A stretch of 64,000 bases of DNA from Rosa chinensis (GCF_002994745.2 NC_037090.1:24626001-24690000); one strand, 5' to 3'. Counted from the stretch's first letter, positions 34,825 to 47,953 are shown. Program-made: numbers and translations. The notes: generated by a model not told the origin, from the sequence alone.

Positions 34825-35237
34825 CTTTTCTTTGCTAAGGAGGTCCTTAGATACTTAGATATTAAATATCTAAGGATTCCTTGATATACCCATTTTTTGA
34901 TCGCATATCCACATCTTAACCGTTCAGTTTTTAGGTTCTATTGTAGAGATCACTTATGCAAATTTTCAGCCAAATTGATCATCGTTAAGGTATCGAACTA
35001 TATTAAATCAATGAACGAATTGAATCTGTCCAACTGAACCGTTCGTGTTCATAATTGTAAATAGCAGTTTCGAATGCCTGAATGATTATCAATTTGGCTA
35101 AAAATTTGCAGAGATGATCTAGTCATATATACCTAAAAATTGAACGGTCGAGATGTAGATATATGATCGAAAAGTGAGTATATCAAGGAAATCCTTAGAT
35201 ATTAATATCTAAGGACCTCCTTAGCAGAGAAGGACTA
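34824..35237. mobile_element. Fold-back MITE B, related to A
   Basis: Terminal arms contain TTTGCTAAGGAGGTCCTTAG and its inverse near 35200-35230. The next part of the arms (CATATCCACATCTTAACCG, AATTTGGCTAAAAATTTGCA) is homologous to the arms of MITE A, but the outermost sequence differs. The two are neighbours separated only by an AT run. Confidence 0.7.
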
Positions 35238-35265
35238 TGTGTGTATGTGTGTGCGTGTGTGTGTG

Positions 35266-35270
<5 letters not shown>

Positions 35271-35348
<78 letters not shown>
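35271..35348. repeat. (GA)n microsatellite, about 78 bp
   Basis: Uninterrupted GA run after a GT-rich stretch (35238-35264), next to MITE B. Confidence 0.95.
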
Positions 35349-35352
<4 letters not shown>

Positions 35353-35980
35353 TTGGCATAAGAAGATAAAACCATCTGTGTCTTGGTGATTCTTCTTCTT
35401 CTTTTTCAGAGCATTTTCAATGACTCAAAATCGATCAAACTCATGGGGCAATTGGGAGATTAATCTCTTAAATTTCAAAGAAAAGATTCTTTAGTAGCTC
35501 TCAAAGACTCTCTTCGGTCTTTCTCTCCTCAGTCTCTGTGCAGCAAAAAAACCCAAAATTGAAAGAACTTAAGCGGTTAATCTTGGGAGCTGGTGCCTCA
35601 GCAGATCAATAGGTGGCAGGGCAAATGAGTGTAATTTGATTAGGAGGGAGGGGCAAAACAGTCTGCTCACTGTTGAATGAGCAGTATCTAACCCCATTCT
35701 ACCTTAGCAAAGTTATAATTTATTAGCTTGTTAAATTCTATACAACATATTAAGACTTAATTAGTAATCGTTGTAAAATTATTGAGCTCCCCAAAGGTGA
35801 ATGGTCAATCACCACTAAAAAGGCTGAAATCAATGGCGTTGGTTTCGTCTCTACCTCTTTTATACTTCTATAACTGGAGTATATATAGTCCAAAAATGAA
35901 TGAGGAGTGAAGAATTCATCTCGAAAGATTTTCTGCCAAAATTTTCAATTACACTTTCTCCCTCCACATAACGATTTGTT
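35349..35980. other. Spacer, no gene seen
   Basis: No recognisable coding or repeat structure. Confidence 0.4.
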
Positions 35981-35989
35981 GTGCATGGT

Positions 35990-36430
35990 TGATGGCATTG
36001 GAACTACAAGGATGAGAGGAACATAACACAAGTGGTGATGGAGTTCGAGGTGGCCGAATAAGGAAGAACCCGGTTACAACACTTTTCGGTTTCTCTTCTT
36101 CAATACGTCATCCTGTGATCAATTAAATGTTCTTGGTTGGTGGAGTTGAAACCGCGAGGAAGAGAGGAATACGACTCAAGTGGTGGCGGAGCTCGAGGTG
36201 GCCGAAGGAGAAAGAACTTGGTTACAACCTGTTTTGGTTTCTCTTCTGCAATACGTCGTCGTGTGATCTATTTGATGTTCTTGGTTGGTGGAGTTCAAAC
36301 CGCAAGGAGAGAGGAATATGACTCAAGTAGTGACGGAGCTCGAGGTGGCCGGAGGAGGAAGAAGTCGGTTGCAATATTTTTGGTTCTCCTATTCCATACG
36401 GGTGGTTATGAAGGATGGTGGAGCTCAAGT
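35990..36430 (+). repeat. Tandem repeat, period 147-148 bp, three copies
   Basis: The block GAG(T/C)TCGAGGTGGCCG recurs at 36041, 36189 and 36336. Its neighbours TTGGTTGGTGGAGTT and GGTTTCTCTTCT recur with the same spacing. Copies 2 and 3 are most alike. Partial open frames run through the array because 147 is divisible by three, but no protein family is apparent. This may be a small local satellite or the remains of a repeat-encoding gene. Confidence 0.7.
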
Positions 36431-36539
36431 AGTGGCTAGATGGGATGAGGTGGTCGCTTTAGGACCAGTAACATGGTCGGAGGTGGCACAAGGGTGGAGA
36501 AAAAACATGGTCACCTGTTTTGGTGGTGGTTGACCCGCC

Positions 36540-37585
36540 AGTGAACTTTCACTAGCGGTGAACTAATAGGCTCAGATAATAGTCTATACAGCTAATCTCA
36601 CTAAGAGCAACTCCAGCAGTTTCTCTATATTTTGATTTTTCCCTATTTTAGGGAAAAATTAGCATCTTTTACTCTAACAGATTCCCTATAACTATTCCCA
36701 TTTTAGGAATAGTGAGGAAAGAGAAAACCAAATTCTCTAAATTTACAGCATCCCTAAACCTTCAAATTATATGTTTTGTTTCTCAATAGTAGAAAAGAAT
36801 CGATATTGGTATGGACCCAGATCCTCTCCTTGGCTCACCCTCATCTTCGTTTCTCCTTGTTAACGTCATTAACAAGCCACATCAGCAAGTTAGTATTATT
36901 TAACCAAAGTTTGGGTTTCCAACACGGATTCAAATTTGCTCACCACCAATACTTTAGTGGTGATACCACCACTCAATATAAAACTGCTATGTGTTATAAA
37001 ATATAATTATAGTTAATCATGATGTTTCATTAAAAAAAAAAATTTATTCTATATGACGTGGCAAATTTTAATAGGATGGTGATATCACCATGTTGAGATG
37101 TAAAAAAAAAAAAAATAAACAATGAACATATGAGGCCAAAGAGGTGCAAAATTCCATAATGACGTGCTACACTTTACTGGTAGCTTTCTTTATTATATAA
37201 GATAAAGTTCCAGCCAAATAATGATAAAAAAAAAAAGAGAAAGAATAGGAGTAGCAGGAGAACGTCTCAGTTAAAGATAAGGACAATTTATCTTCAAGAG
37301 CCTTGAAGAAAGGAGACTCTAGCTATTTCATTTCATGTGGGAGTCAACAACATTCACGTTATTCTCTCCATCAGCCTACTATATAATACTAGCAATATTG
37401 ACGTGGAGGACACAAAAAAAAAAGAGAAGAAGAGAGCCGAGGCCCTGCTGCAAGCAAGAAGAACTCAACAGCGTGTTTTTATCACAAAGGTTGAGACTCC
37501 CTTTCTTCCATGACCTTCACTTTCTTTTGTGTTCACAGGTCTCTCAAAGATGTCATACCAAAGTAAAAACAAAGGAACAAAAAAT
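36540..37585. other. Spacer, no confirmed gene
   Basis: Near 36600-36775 the sequence GAGCAACTCCAGCAGTTTC with short internal complementarity looks like a MITE end, but no partner end was found. Remaining frames are chance-like. Confidence 0.3.
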
Positions 37586-37587
37586 AC

Positions 37588-37740
37588 CATGCCGGGCAGC
37601 GTCCCGATGAACTCATGCCGGGCAGCGTCCCGATGAACTCATGTCGGCCAGCATCCCGATGACCATGCCGGGCAGAGTCCCGATGATCCATGCCGGAGCA
37701 GCGCCTCTGATGACTGGACCGGAGCAGCATCTCTAAGAGC
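37588..37740 (+). repeat. GC-rich minisatellite, unit about 27 bp
   Basis: About five to six imperfect copies of a unit containing ATGCCGGGCAGCGTCCCGATG. The last two diverge (GGAGCAGCGCCTCTGATG). GC-rich in an AT-rich setting. Confidence 0.75.
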
Positions 37741-37989
37741 CATATTGTAGCTGCGTGCTTCACCATGCTCGCTCTTAACAACAACAAAGCAAATACGAAA
37801 TTGATGGGGTTGACGAAGGTGCTAAACGGCTTCAAAGAAATACTAAAGGCCATGCACTAATCTCACAAGCTTTGCTTCTCTCCCAAACTTCAGGCAAGCT
37901 CAGTGGGTGTCTCTCTCAAAATAAAAGACAGGGAAGGCAAGACAAAACAAATGAACAAAAGAGTTGCAGGCAAGCATGCAGTCCGTGGC

Positions 37990-38034
<45 letters not shown>

Positions 38035-38500
38035 TCTAGTTTGACAAGGTCACCTCTTCGAGAACCACGTAAATAGCCAAAAGCAAAACAAAACCAAAAC
38101 ATAAAAGCATGATCAACTTTGGTTTTGGGGTGGTTGTGTTGCAGACCAAAAATAAGGAGGGGCCTTAATTACCTATGCATAAGTCAAAAAAATTAAGGCT
38201 TGTAATTTAATTGTTGTCCTGGAGCTTTGTTTTAAACATGATTAATTTAATACAAGGGTGAGCAAGATCAAATATCGAAGTCAGGATGTGTAGAGACAAA
38301 ACATGATCATATGTGGGTCTCTCCCAGTCGCACCTGCAAGCAAATGAAGTTGAATTAATTATTGCCGGTGAAAGCATGGATCCAAAAGACTACTTCATCT
38401 TCAGATTGAGCTCATAAACACATGTTATTGGCTTAAAAATATAGCCATTGAGTACTAGCTTGTTCGAATTCGCTTCAACCAAAGTTTAACACCAGGAAGC
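37740..38500. other. Spacer with (AT)n microsatellite
   Basis: A perfect AT run lies at about 37990-38032. No gene was recognised. Confidence 0.5.
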
Positions 38501-38569
38501 AATTTCAGAAGCAGAGTGACTGATAAAGAGAAGAGAACCAAAAGTAAAGTTTCAGAATTGAGTTCTTAC

Positions 38570-38711
38570 TATTCCCAAGTTGAGGCTCCAGGCAATGAAA
38601 TCTCCTAATTTCTTTGAGAAGTTTAGGCTCATCCAAATCCAGGGCCAAGTGTGATCGCACCTCCAGGAGCGGCCTCGTTCCATTTTTGACATCGCCTCCA
38701 GTTCGCCTGGA
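38570..38711 (-). other. Possible orphan exon
   Basis: On the minus strand a pyrimidine-rich tract ending ttttccaAG (38712-38713) precedes 142 open bases, followed by a GTAAGA donor at 38569. The translation includes LEVRSHLALDLDEPKLLKE; I do not recognise it. No neighbouring exon was found. It may be part of a non-coding transcript or a remnant of a gene lost to transposons. Confidence 0.25.
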
Positions 38712-39122
38712 CTTGGAAAAGGAAAGAAACAAGTAAAGAAGTCAGAGAAACAAAAGAGCAAAATGTTTAGCTGTTGGGTGCCCATAGCAATTTGCGGCCC
38801 AAAACATTCGAAGGCTGCTTTCGGGTTCCAGACGAAAATTTAAAAGTGTGACTCGGAGTTTACTCGACATTACAGGTGCCTATATCAAATTTGGGGTCCA
38901 AAAGCCTTGATTGATGCGGACCAAGCGACATAACCCTCAAGCAAAGCCCACGTCCAAATTTGGACCCATTTGAGGAAATCGGCGAAGGTTGACGCTATGG
39001 GTGTCCAAATAGAAAAATACCCGAATATTGGTTTCGTAAAAAAATGCTTCGAAACCCAAAATGAAAATCCTTTTGGTACAAAACCAAGGGAAAGGCAAAT
39101 ACCCAAAATCCACAAATTTTAT

Positions 39123-39800
39123 GAACTACAATGGTTTGATCCCTTTACTGGGTATATAGGCAATCTAGCGACTCACTAGATGCAACCACAAATTCAAATC
39201 GAATCCCTGACTCCACCAATCAAATTCACCCAAACACCAGAAAAATAAAATAAATTCCAAATTATCCAAAAGCAAATGCAAGGGCTCTAAACCCTCACAA
39301 ATATCCCAAACACAAATCCAAAAATAAATGGGTCATCTACCCATTTAAATCCCAATTCTGAACTACAATGGTTTGATCCCTTCACGGGGTATCTAGGCAA
39401 TCTAACGACCCACTAAATGCAACCACAAATTCAAATCAAATCCCTGACTCCACCAGTCAAATTCACCCAAACACCAGAAAAATAAAATCATTTCCAAATT
39501 ATCCAAAAGCAAATGCAAGGGCCCTAAACCCTCACAAATATCCCAAACACAAATCCAAAAATAAATAGGTCATCTACCCATTTAAATCCCAAATGCTGGA
39601 ACTACATGTGGTTTGATCCCGCAAGGATATGTAGGCAATCTGGAATCATAATCTAGATGCAACCGCATCCTAAACACTATTCCTGTTCCAAAATCCAAGC
39701 CTTCCAATGGGTCATTCACTTATTGGAACTCTTGAACTACGAGTGGCTTGATCCCCTCCCGGGTACGTAGGCAACCCATTCCAAAATTCGGGTGCAGCTA
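39123..39800. repeat. Degenerate tandem repeat, period about 238 bp
   Basis: The block GAACTACAATGGTTTGATCC followed by GGCAATCTA recurs at 39123, 39360 and 39599, with a shorter fourth spacing at 39734. The first two copies are almost identical over more than 200 bp. Similar GAACTACG...TACGTAGGCAA blocks are known to me from large plant LTR retrotransposons, so this could be part of an old LTR (inference). Confidence 0.6.
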
Positions 39801-39949
39801 CAAAAACAAACAACCACACACTGGTTTCTTTATGAATGGAATCAAAGGGTGTTTCCCTTGTAACAAGGGATTGTAATTAAGAGACACATTCTGTCTTGAA
39901 TGGGTCGAACACGAAATAATTAAAACTCTATTCTGTTAATGAATACGAG

Positions 39950-41969
39950 TGAAATTACGTTGGGTGACATTTTACACTTTGTGCAATTTTTGCTCAACAC
40001 ACCACAAAATGAAAGTGGTGAGCAAATTTGAATCCTTCCAACACTAAATCCTCTTCTTCTCAGATTCTGTTCTTTCCAAAGACTGTCGAGTTGTGAGGTA
40101 CTGAGGTTGGTCATTGATCATCATCATCACATATCTCCCATATTCTTAGACTTAGCAATCCAAACATAGGTTGTTCATGATTTTGGAAAAGAGAGGTTGG
40201 TCATCATCATATTGTCATTCTCATTGTTCCAGTAATTTCTTTTTCTAATTTCATTCTTACATACATTTTCTTTTGGAGATTTTAAAATCAAAATATTTAC
40301 ATATCGAGCTCTATCAATCATTTCCATTTTTCAATATTGAGAATTGGCATGTTAACCAGGGTGAAGGGAAAAAGGGGTTTGGTTTTAATTTATTAATCTG
40401 AAGATTAAGGAGTGAATGTTTTTTGTCAGTTGGTCATCACATCAATTCCAATCTAGAATTCTTGATCTTGTCAACCTTCTAAGCACTTTATATTCTGGGC
40501 ATAACTCTTCTTTATCGAATTTATTTGCCCCAAAAACCTTTTTGCGAAATGTCCAGTTTAGATCCAAATAAAAAATTGAAACTTGCTAATCTTTTTGTTT
40601 GGTCATGAAATCAAATGAATTTCATACAAAAGCCCGAGAAGGCAAAAACCAATCAGATATGAAAATCCATAATTAATGGTGGATTGTGGAATAGAGAAAT
40701 TTCAAAGAAAGAAAAAGGTCCGACAAGAGAAAACGAATAAAGAAGAAGAGGAGGTTCTCCTTGCCTAGATATTGAAAGGATATGGATTGGATAGAGATGA
40801 AACAGATCTGGAAGTCTTTTAGATGGTGGAACAGAGAGAATGGAGAAGGCAAAGGATAGAAAGAAGAGATAACGAAGAAAACTGTTGTCAGATTGAATAA
40901 GTTTTTTTGTGTGCAATTAATTGTCATTTGCTGACTCGTTTCTACCATTAGATTTGAAATGACGGCTGACACGAGAAGTCAAGGAGAAACAAGGATGAGG
41001 ATGAGCCAAGGAGAGGATCCGGATCCTATTATGAAGCATTCTTGTGCATTCTAATTAAACACTCGCAAAAACAAAATGATCTTTCTAAATGTACTCAGTA
41101 AATTTCTATGTAGACCCAGTAAATCAATTTTGTATGAAAATACAGTCATATTCTCATATAAAATGACAGTAATAGTCATGATAAATAAAGATAATAACAA
41201 AAGAAACCAAAAAGCTTTTGTACCCTGCAGTTCTTTTAAAGCTCTTCAATGCAAATGGATCATGAGGATCGGACCTCCAGGACATGGACCACTTAGAGGC
41301 TAATCTGCATCTATAAATGGTTTAGAAGCTTGTTTTTCCCACCCCATCCTCTATTATACCATCATCTACTTCTGACTGAGAAGTGAGAAGGTTGAGAACA
41401 AATTTTCCTTTTTGTTTTTGAGTGGGGCAATCATGGTGTTAAGGACCTCAGGCCATACTGCAAATCAATAATTATGTCTAATTATATTCAGAACCGAGAA
41501 AAAATGTTGGAAAGTTGGCCATAAAGTGGATCTCTCCAGATTTCTTATTTAAGAAGTATTTGAGCACCAGCATGGGCACCAGATAATGAAGGCATCAAAT
41601 TCGATCAGATTTATGCTTCATATATACTCACCATTTGTAGCTTTAGGTATTATTATTGTTATTACTATAATTATTATATACATTCATGTACTATTGTATA
41701 TCAACAGAGGGTTTCGAGTTTCTACTCCACATAGAGATGTGGGTTTTGCTGGGTGTGAGATTTATTAGGTGTGAGATTTGCTGGTTGCAATTAAAAATTC
41801 TTTCATTTTGTTGGGTGTAAAAAACTTGCTGGGTCTATATAGATATTTGTTAGGTACATTTAGAAAGACCCAAAGCAAAACTACACGAGGAATAGCAACT
41901 ATGCAAAAGTGTTAATTAACAACTCTCAAAATTATACATCTAACTTTTTTTCTTTTCTCTTTTTTTTTT
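39950..41969. other. Gene-free stretch
   Basis: AT-rich; only short frames without family features. No repeat termini were identified. Confidence 0.4.
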
Positions 41970-42384
41970 GGGCTAAATACAAATTACTACCCTGTGGTTT
42001 AGGTCCAAAATCAATTTAGTCCCTGAACTTCTAATTTCATCAAAAACACCCCTGCACTTTCAATTTTGATCTAATAGGTCCAATTTGTTAGTTTTCCAAC
42101 AATTGAGTTATTTAACTTGTTAATGTGGCTCATATATGGCCTATATTTTATGATGTGGTGTCGAGGAGGTCTGCATAGTCAATTTAGGAGTGAGTCCTAC
42201 TATTAAAAATAAATAGTTTTTCAACAAATAATCCAACTATAACTTGAACCCATAATAGAATATTAACGAATTGGACATATTAGATCAAAATGGAAAGTGC
42301 AGGGGTGTTTTTGATGAAATTAGAAGTTCAAGGACTGAATTGATTTTGGACCTAAACCACAGGGTACTAACTAGTATTTAGCCC
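41970..42384. mobile_element. MITE with long terminal inverted repeats
   Basis: The left arm begins GGGCTAAATACAAATTACTA and the right arm, read from the other strand, GGGCTAAATACTAGTTAGTA. Complementarity continues for about 130 bp (ACCCTGTGGTTTAGGTCC, TTTCATCAAAAACACCCC). The long arms suggest a Mutator-like MITE. The flanks are T/A homopolymers, so a 9 bp duplication cannot be read. Confidence 0.7.
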
Positions 42385-42630
42385 TTTTAAAAAAAAAAAA
42401 AAATACTATATCTACTTTCTTAAGATGAAAAGAATTCATCATCAGTATGCTATCATTCAATAATTAGGTGCATTTTTATCAACAAATAAGATAAGAGTGC
42501 CAAATGACTTTACGAAAGTGTTAATAATAATCGTATTACAATTGTTTGTTATATTGGAGAGGATTTGAACTATTATCCAACCTAATATTACTCCTAATCT
42601 AATTCTCAACCCCTTCTCACCGCTTATTAT

Positions 42631-42840
42631 GGCATCTCCAACCCAATGTCAAAAGTCATTTTGGTTTTTCCAATTCAAATCCAGCATCTCCAACCCAATA
42701 GAAAAGGGTGTCGAAAGCTTAATCATTTTGACTAGGTTTTGTAGAATGAAAGCCAAAATGGAGAATAGGGGAGAGGAGGTAGGTTCCATAGTCCATTGAG
42801 ATTATGCTATGACTTTTGACTAAATGGAATTGGAGATGCA
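42631..42840. mobile_element. Small MITE
   Basis: Ends GGCATCTCCAACCCAATG and, from the other strand, TGCATCTCCAATTCCATT. Both are followed by a GTCAAAAGTCAT block. About 210 bp, non-coding. Target duplication unclear. Confidence 0.55.
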
Positions 42841-43284
42841 AAATTTGAATGAATAGTAATAACACTAGGGGTGTCAAATTCATGAATTAGTTATGACTTT
42901 TGACTAAAGAGTTATAGATAGACCTGTAAATGGACCGGATTTGGATCGGATTGACCTAAATCCAAATCCGTTTACTTCAAAAAAGAATTGATCCAAACCC
43001 GCTCCGTTAAACCAGCGGATCATTGATAGCTCGATCCAAATCCGTATCTACCGGATTAACGAATATCCGATCCGCCAATCTGACCGGTTTATAATTTTAA
43101 ATATTTTAAAATTTTAAATAATAATATTAAATTTATATCATAATACCTCATAAGATATTAATGAAATATTAAAACAACATGAAAAGTATCACCAAAAGTA
43201 GAATTACATTATCAAAATTTTTAATGCTTCTTGGAATCTTGGGTGATAGACTGTCCTTTAGATTTCTGCAAAAAATTTGTATTA

Positions 43285-43518
43285 TGTTTTAGGAAAACTG
43301 AATTGGGAGAGAATTGAGATATACTTTCATTGATAATAGGGGCCTCTTTATATAGAGGATTACAAGCATAGAGATAGAGTTGTACATGGAAACATAATCG
43401 TACATTGATTCAATATCTCCTAAGATTCTCTGAGAATATCTATAATATAACCCCTATTTCAACTAGAGCAAGCAACCTCGAGTTTGGGCTAGACACATAT
43501 TCTGGATTTACTTGAACA
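43285..43518 (-). repeat. 3' LTR of copia-3
   Basis: 234 bp, plus-strand TGTTTTAGGAAAACTG ... TTACTTGAACA. A TTTATATAG motif lies inside. Confidence 0.92.
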
Positions 43519-46500
43519 CTCCCCCTTGTGTCGCCAAAACGTGGTGCTCCTCTCGTTGTCTCATTAAAAACCCTACTGAGTAACAAAAACTCAGTAGGAC
43601 AAAAATAACCTCGGTCGAAGGGGAAAAAGAGCACAACACACCCTTCACGTTTCGAGACCATAAATGTAGACACCTCCCCCTGATGTCTGCATCTCCCCCT
43701 GACGACTATGGTCATTGGAGTTCGAATAACTTCCGCAAACGATGCTACCAACATGTTTCTCGAAAGTGGAATTTAGGCAATGACTTAGTGAGCAAGCCTG
43801 CCACACTGTCCTCAGATGGAACCTAGTTCAATTTTATCTTGAGGAGAGTTTGTTGTTGCTGATTATACTTGGTATGATCGCTTTTGATGTAGCCTTGCTT
43901 CAAAACAAGCAGCATTATCTTATATGCTCGTAGGCTCATCTGTGGTAAACTTCAAATCACAATTGTTCAAACATGCGTAATTATGGATCCAATCCGTATA
44001 CATTCACAAACCACTTCGTGAAGAGCAAGAATCTCTGCATTATTCGAAGATATAGCGACTAAGGTCTGTTCTATAGACCTCCAAGATATCACGGTCTTTT
44101 CCCATGGTGAACACTTAACAAGTTTGGGAATGACCTTTGTATGGGTCAGAGAGATACCCAACATCAGCAAAACCTTCCAAAATACTTATGTCGTTCTGGG
44201 ATGGGGATAGTGGACGCAGGCCAGTGTTGGCGGCGTTCCTGGTGTGTGATGGGTCTGAATCCATCATCTCTCTGTAGGGATAGAACAAGTTCATATAAAT
44301 CGTACATCTCAAGTACTGAAAGATATCTTTTACACCAATCCTAATGGCGTCGCGTTGGCGCAGAGGTATATCTTAGCTAACAAGCTTACGGCAAATGAGA
44401 TGTCCGGTCTTGTGCATTTAGCTAAGTACAATAATGTGCCTATTGTACTAAGTAAGGCACTTCTGCCTCTAGCACATCTTCATCATCATCCTTTAGACAA
44501 AGTGGATCCTTTTCAGGATCAAGACTACAAACGATCATGGGGGTGCTTGAAGGCTTGACCTTGTCAAAATGCCTAAGCATCTATCGACATGATGCTCAAG
44601 TTCCAAACCAAGACATAATCGTGTTATCCCATAATCCTTCATCTCAAAATCGGATTTCAAGTATTCAACGGTTTCCCTTAACTCTTTAAGGGCTTCTAAT
44701 GAAGATCATGTCCAACATGAACCGAGATAGAATCCGAAACTTGTTATGGAAACGCGTGCGCATATCCTTTTCCAATCAAGTAGTCACTTTAGTGAGCATT
44801 TCAACCTCTTTGCAAACGCGCTCCGTGATTTAGAGCCACTTGACTTGGGTAAAGGAAGTTCACCATGAACCTTCGTGTATATTCCGTATCTAGATCCCTA
44901 TAGAGATACGTAGTGACCACATTTGTAAGCTGCATGTCCAGTTATTCGGAAACTACCAAACTGACAGGGTAGTGGAAGGCAATGACATCCATTATGAGAG
45001 AATATGTCTCATCATAGTCGATTCTAGGGCGTTTTATGAGAAGCCTTGCTCTATAAGGCGACATTACCATCTCTTTTTCTCACTACGCTTTCTAATGAAG
45101 ACCCATTAGTCAATAGGTTTTATGTCAGGAGGTGTTGGCATCACTAGCTCGAAAACCTTCCTCTTCATTAGAGAATCCATCTTAACCTGGATCGCATCTT
45201 TCCATTTAGGCCAAATCACTCTACCTTGGCATTCATTCATCAACGGAGTGTGGTTCGATATCACCTGACTCAACAAACTCAGTCGCAACTACATCATCAA
45301 TTATGATGGAGTTTCTATCCCACGTCTCATGTACACTAGTGTAATTTTCATAGAGCTCTATATTCTCAGGAATAGGTTCTGACGTTGAGGCGACCCCCAA
45401 TGATAACCATAACCTGGAAGATTCTCATGAGACCGATTTTGACTGTCAAAGATCAAAGGATTGGAGTGTGCCAAAGCATCATTTGAACCCACGGGCCTCC
45501 CACGCATCCTAGCTGGGGCCATGACCTATAACGCCAGAGTGCCACTCTCCTTGGTGTTGGCGCCATGCCTACCTCCGTGTAAGGTGGCGCTACGTCTTCT
45601 TGTAGGGACGTACTTCCTTGCAGGCATATTTGCAGCAGATGTGTGATCTCGTCACTTTAGTAGGGATCAAGATGAGACATAGTAGGGACATGCCACGACA
45701 ATTCATATCGTTCCTGCTGAACATCCGTGTTCTTATCTCCCCCTAACGACGGGAAGATTGTCTCATCAAAGTGACAACCCGCAAATCTAACGGTAAGGAG
45801 ATCGCCTTGCAAGGGCATTAAGTGTCGGACGATTGTTGGAGTCTCAAATCTAACGTAGCTGCCCATTCGTCTGTACGGACAGATCATAGAGCGCTGTGGC
45901 TGCGTAATTGGCACATAAATGGCACACTCAAAAATGCGTAAGTACGATACTTGTACCCAGTCACTAGCTGTAACGCAAAGGTAGATTGAGTGGTGGTGGG
46001 TCGTAGACAAATTAGCAAAGATGCAAGCGATATTTCATCACCCCAAGCGGATATAAGGAGATTGGTGCGCATTAGCAATGTCCGGACTACCATCGTAGAC
46101 ATTTTCGCGAGACCATTTGGGTGTGTTCATGGGAATGTGATGTCCAACATCAGTCCCAATGCAATAACCATCGAAAGTCTTCAATATAAACTCGCTAGCA
46201 TAGTCAAGTCCAATTGACGGAATAAGATGATCCGGGGAGTGAGTCCGTTGTCATATGATATTTACTAGGAGTGTAGCATAAGTAGCATTACAAGTGGACA
46301 ATGGCAAAACACGTGACCAGCGTGTTTGCATATCAACCAATATCATGAGATATTTAAACGTCTTCGAGTTGGTTGAATCAGTCCATAGAATCCCCATGGA
46401 TTCTATGTAAGAACATAATGAGTATTTTCATATCCTTTGCATAGGACGGTCACAGTCCTAATTTCCCTAAGGAACGAGCTTTGTAAAATGAGCGAGAGGC

Positions 46501-47953
46501 TTTAGAAGTAACCAATGAGAATTTTGGTTGGGCCTGATCGTTTGAAACGCTATTTGAAGCAAGTTGGTGATTGCAGCATCACCTATGGCGCCATCACTAT
46601 GATGGACGCCATCCATGGCATCATGGATAGGGACTGCGCCAGCCCTAAGCTGGTGGTGGACGGAGGCGGTGCCCTAGGCAGCTGCATCGGTCACACTTAG
46701 TCCAGAAATCAACTTTTGATCATGCTTCGTTTCGCTCGAAAGGAATGATGTTCATGTGAAGTCTTTAGTAGACGTATCATCATATCATGACTAGGATGAT
46801 CTATCCTGTCGTGACAAAGCCAATATGTGTCTAAATCCAAGAGATCTTCTCTTATAAATTTATTGGATTAATAGCTCGAATAGTGACATAGAATCCACTA
46901 GAGAGACACATAAACTTCTCTAAGATGCGAACAAATCATTAGAGGTATTGCAAAAGAACTCATTTCTGTTCTCTACATGCGTTTTCGTATGGAATCCGAT
47001 GGCTATTCATAGGTGCAATTGGCCTTAGGAGCGTAGAGAGTTTCTATGACAGTAATTAAGGTGCCATTTGGCAAGTGGAACTTAGGCTATTCCATGTCAT
47101 TGGATTAATACTGATGGCCCAGCCATCGTAGTCACAAAAGTCATATGCTCATAATCAAAATTGAGTCATAAAGAACTCGAAATTTTATTCATATGCCAAC
47201 GGAGTTACATCATTGTCTCTTTGACTAAACAAAATCTAATCCAAAATGATAGCTAATGCAAAATAATGGTAGTCGTCTAACTTCTTTCGGTAATTCCAAA
47301 ATAAATGTGACCAGGTAAGTAGAGAGGTGTTGGTGGAGCAAGGCTCGCTTAAGTACCACTAATCTCATAACCTTCCTAGACATCACACTTACTTTGAGTG
47401 AGCCTACTTTAAAGAAAAACTAAACCATTGGCATTTACTACAAAAATATATGGCAATTGCCTATTACATCTCTTGTTAAAATAAAAACTTAAACAGAATT
47501 GGTGATCTATTGATCCCAACCAGATTTGTAGTCTTCAACCCTTCACTCTAGATCATCTTCTTGATCTTCTTGTTCCATATAGTGAGCTTCTCTTGCTTCA
47601 CAATATGCTTTGTAGGCGATGACGATTTCTTCACGAGCTCTACAAATGTGTACCCAACGATCAGACACTCCACATCGAGAACATATATCTCTTTGCTCAA
47701 ACTCCATTGATTGAGGTGCTTTGAAAGCGTCATTCAGATGGCTCTTAGTGTTGGTGGCGCCACCAACATGGCCAGAGGCGTTGCCTCCTTCTCTCTTTCC
47801 ACGTTGACCTCTTCGGTTTCGTGTTCGTCTATTTTGGCTATTGTTTTCCCAAGTAGAGCGATTATATGGACCAGAAAGTCCAGAAGTATCCCTAAGGTTA
47901 GACTCTTGGCGCCTTCTCTTAGGGGCGCGACTATAATTGGATTCCGAAATATG
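43519..47953 (-). pseudogene. copia-3 pol, heavily degenerate
   Basis: Read leftwards: near 47690-47640 a zinc-knuckle remnant (CSRCGVSDRWVHIC, with the His changed to Arg). At 46010-45657 the integrase C-terminal part (LRIFECAIYVPITQPQ, CHFDETIFPSLGG). At 45288-45106 the start of RT (WPKWKDAIQVKMDSLMKRKVF). At 44312-43967 the RNase H region (GYLSDPYKGHSQTC, VISWRSIEQTLVAISSNNAE). Frequent stops and frameshifts break all domains. No intact catalytic core was found. Confidence 0.8.

Noticed and set aside
36127..36533. Protein-coding gene in overlapping frames
   Set aside because: The frames follow from the 147 bp repeat length; no start context, domain or conservation signal.
36597..36775. 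MITE beginning with GAGCAACTCCAGCAG
   Set aside because: No inverted partner end could be located, so its extent cannot be supported.
37533..37853. Minus-strand 106-codon ORF
   Set aside because: Largely generated by the GC-rich minisatellite; no family features.
40653..40972. Minus-strand frames with hydrophobic stretches
   Set aside because: Low-complexity Phe/Leu/Ser composition from T-rich DNA; no supporting gene structure.
42868..42890. TAGGGGTGTCAAATTC as a further hAT terminus
   Set aside because: No matching opposite end or 8 bp duplication was found.
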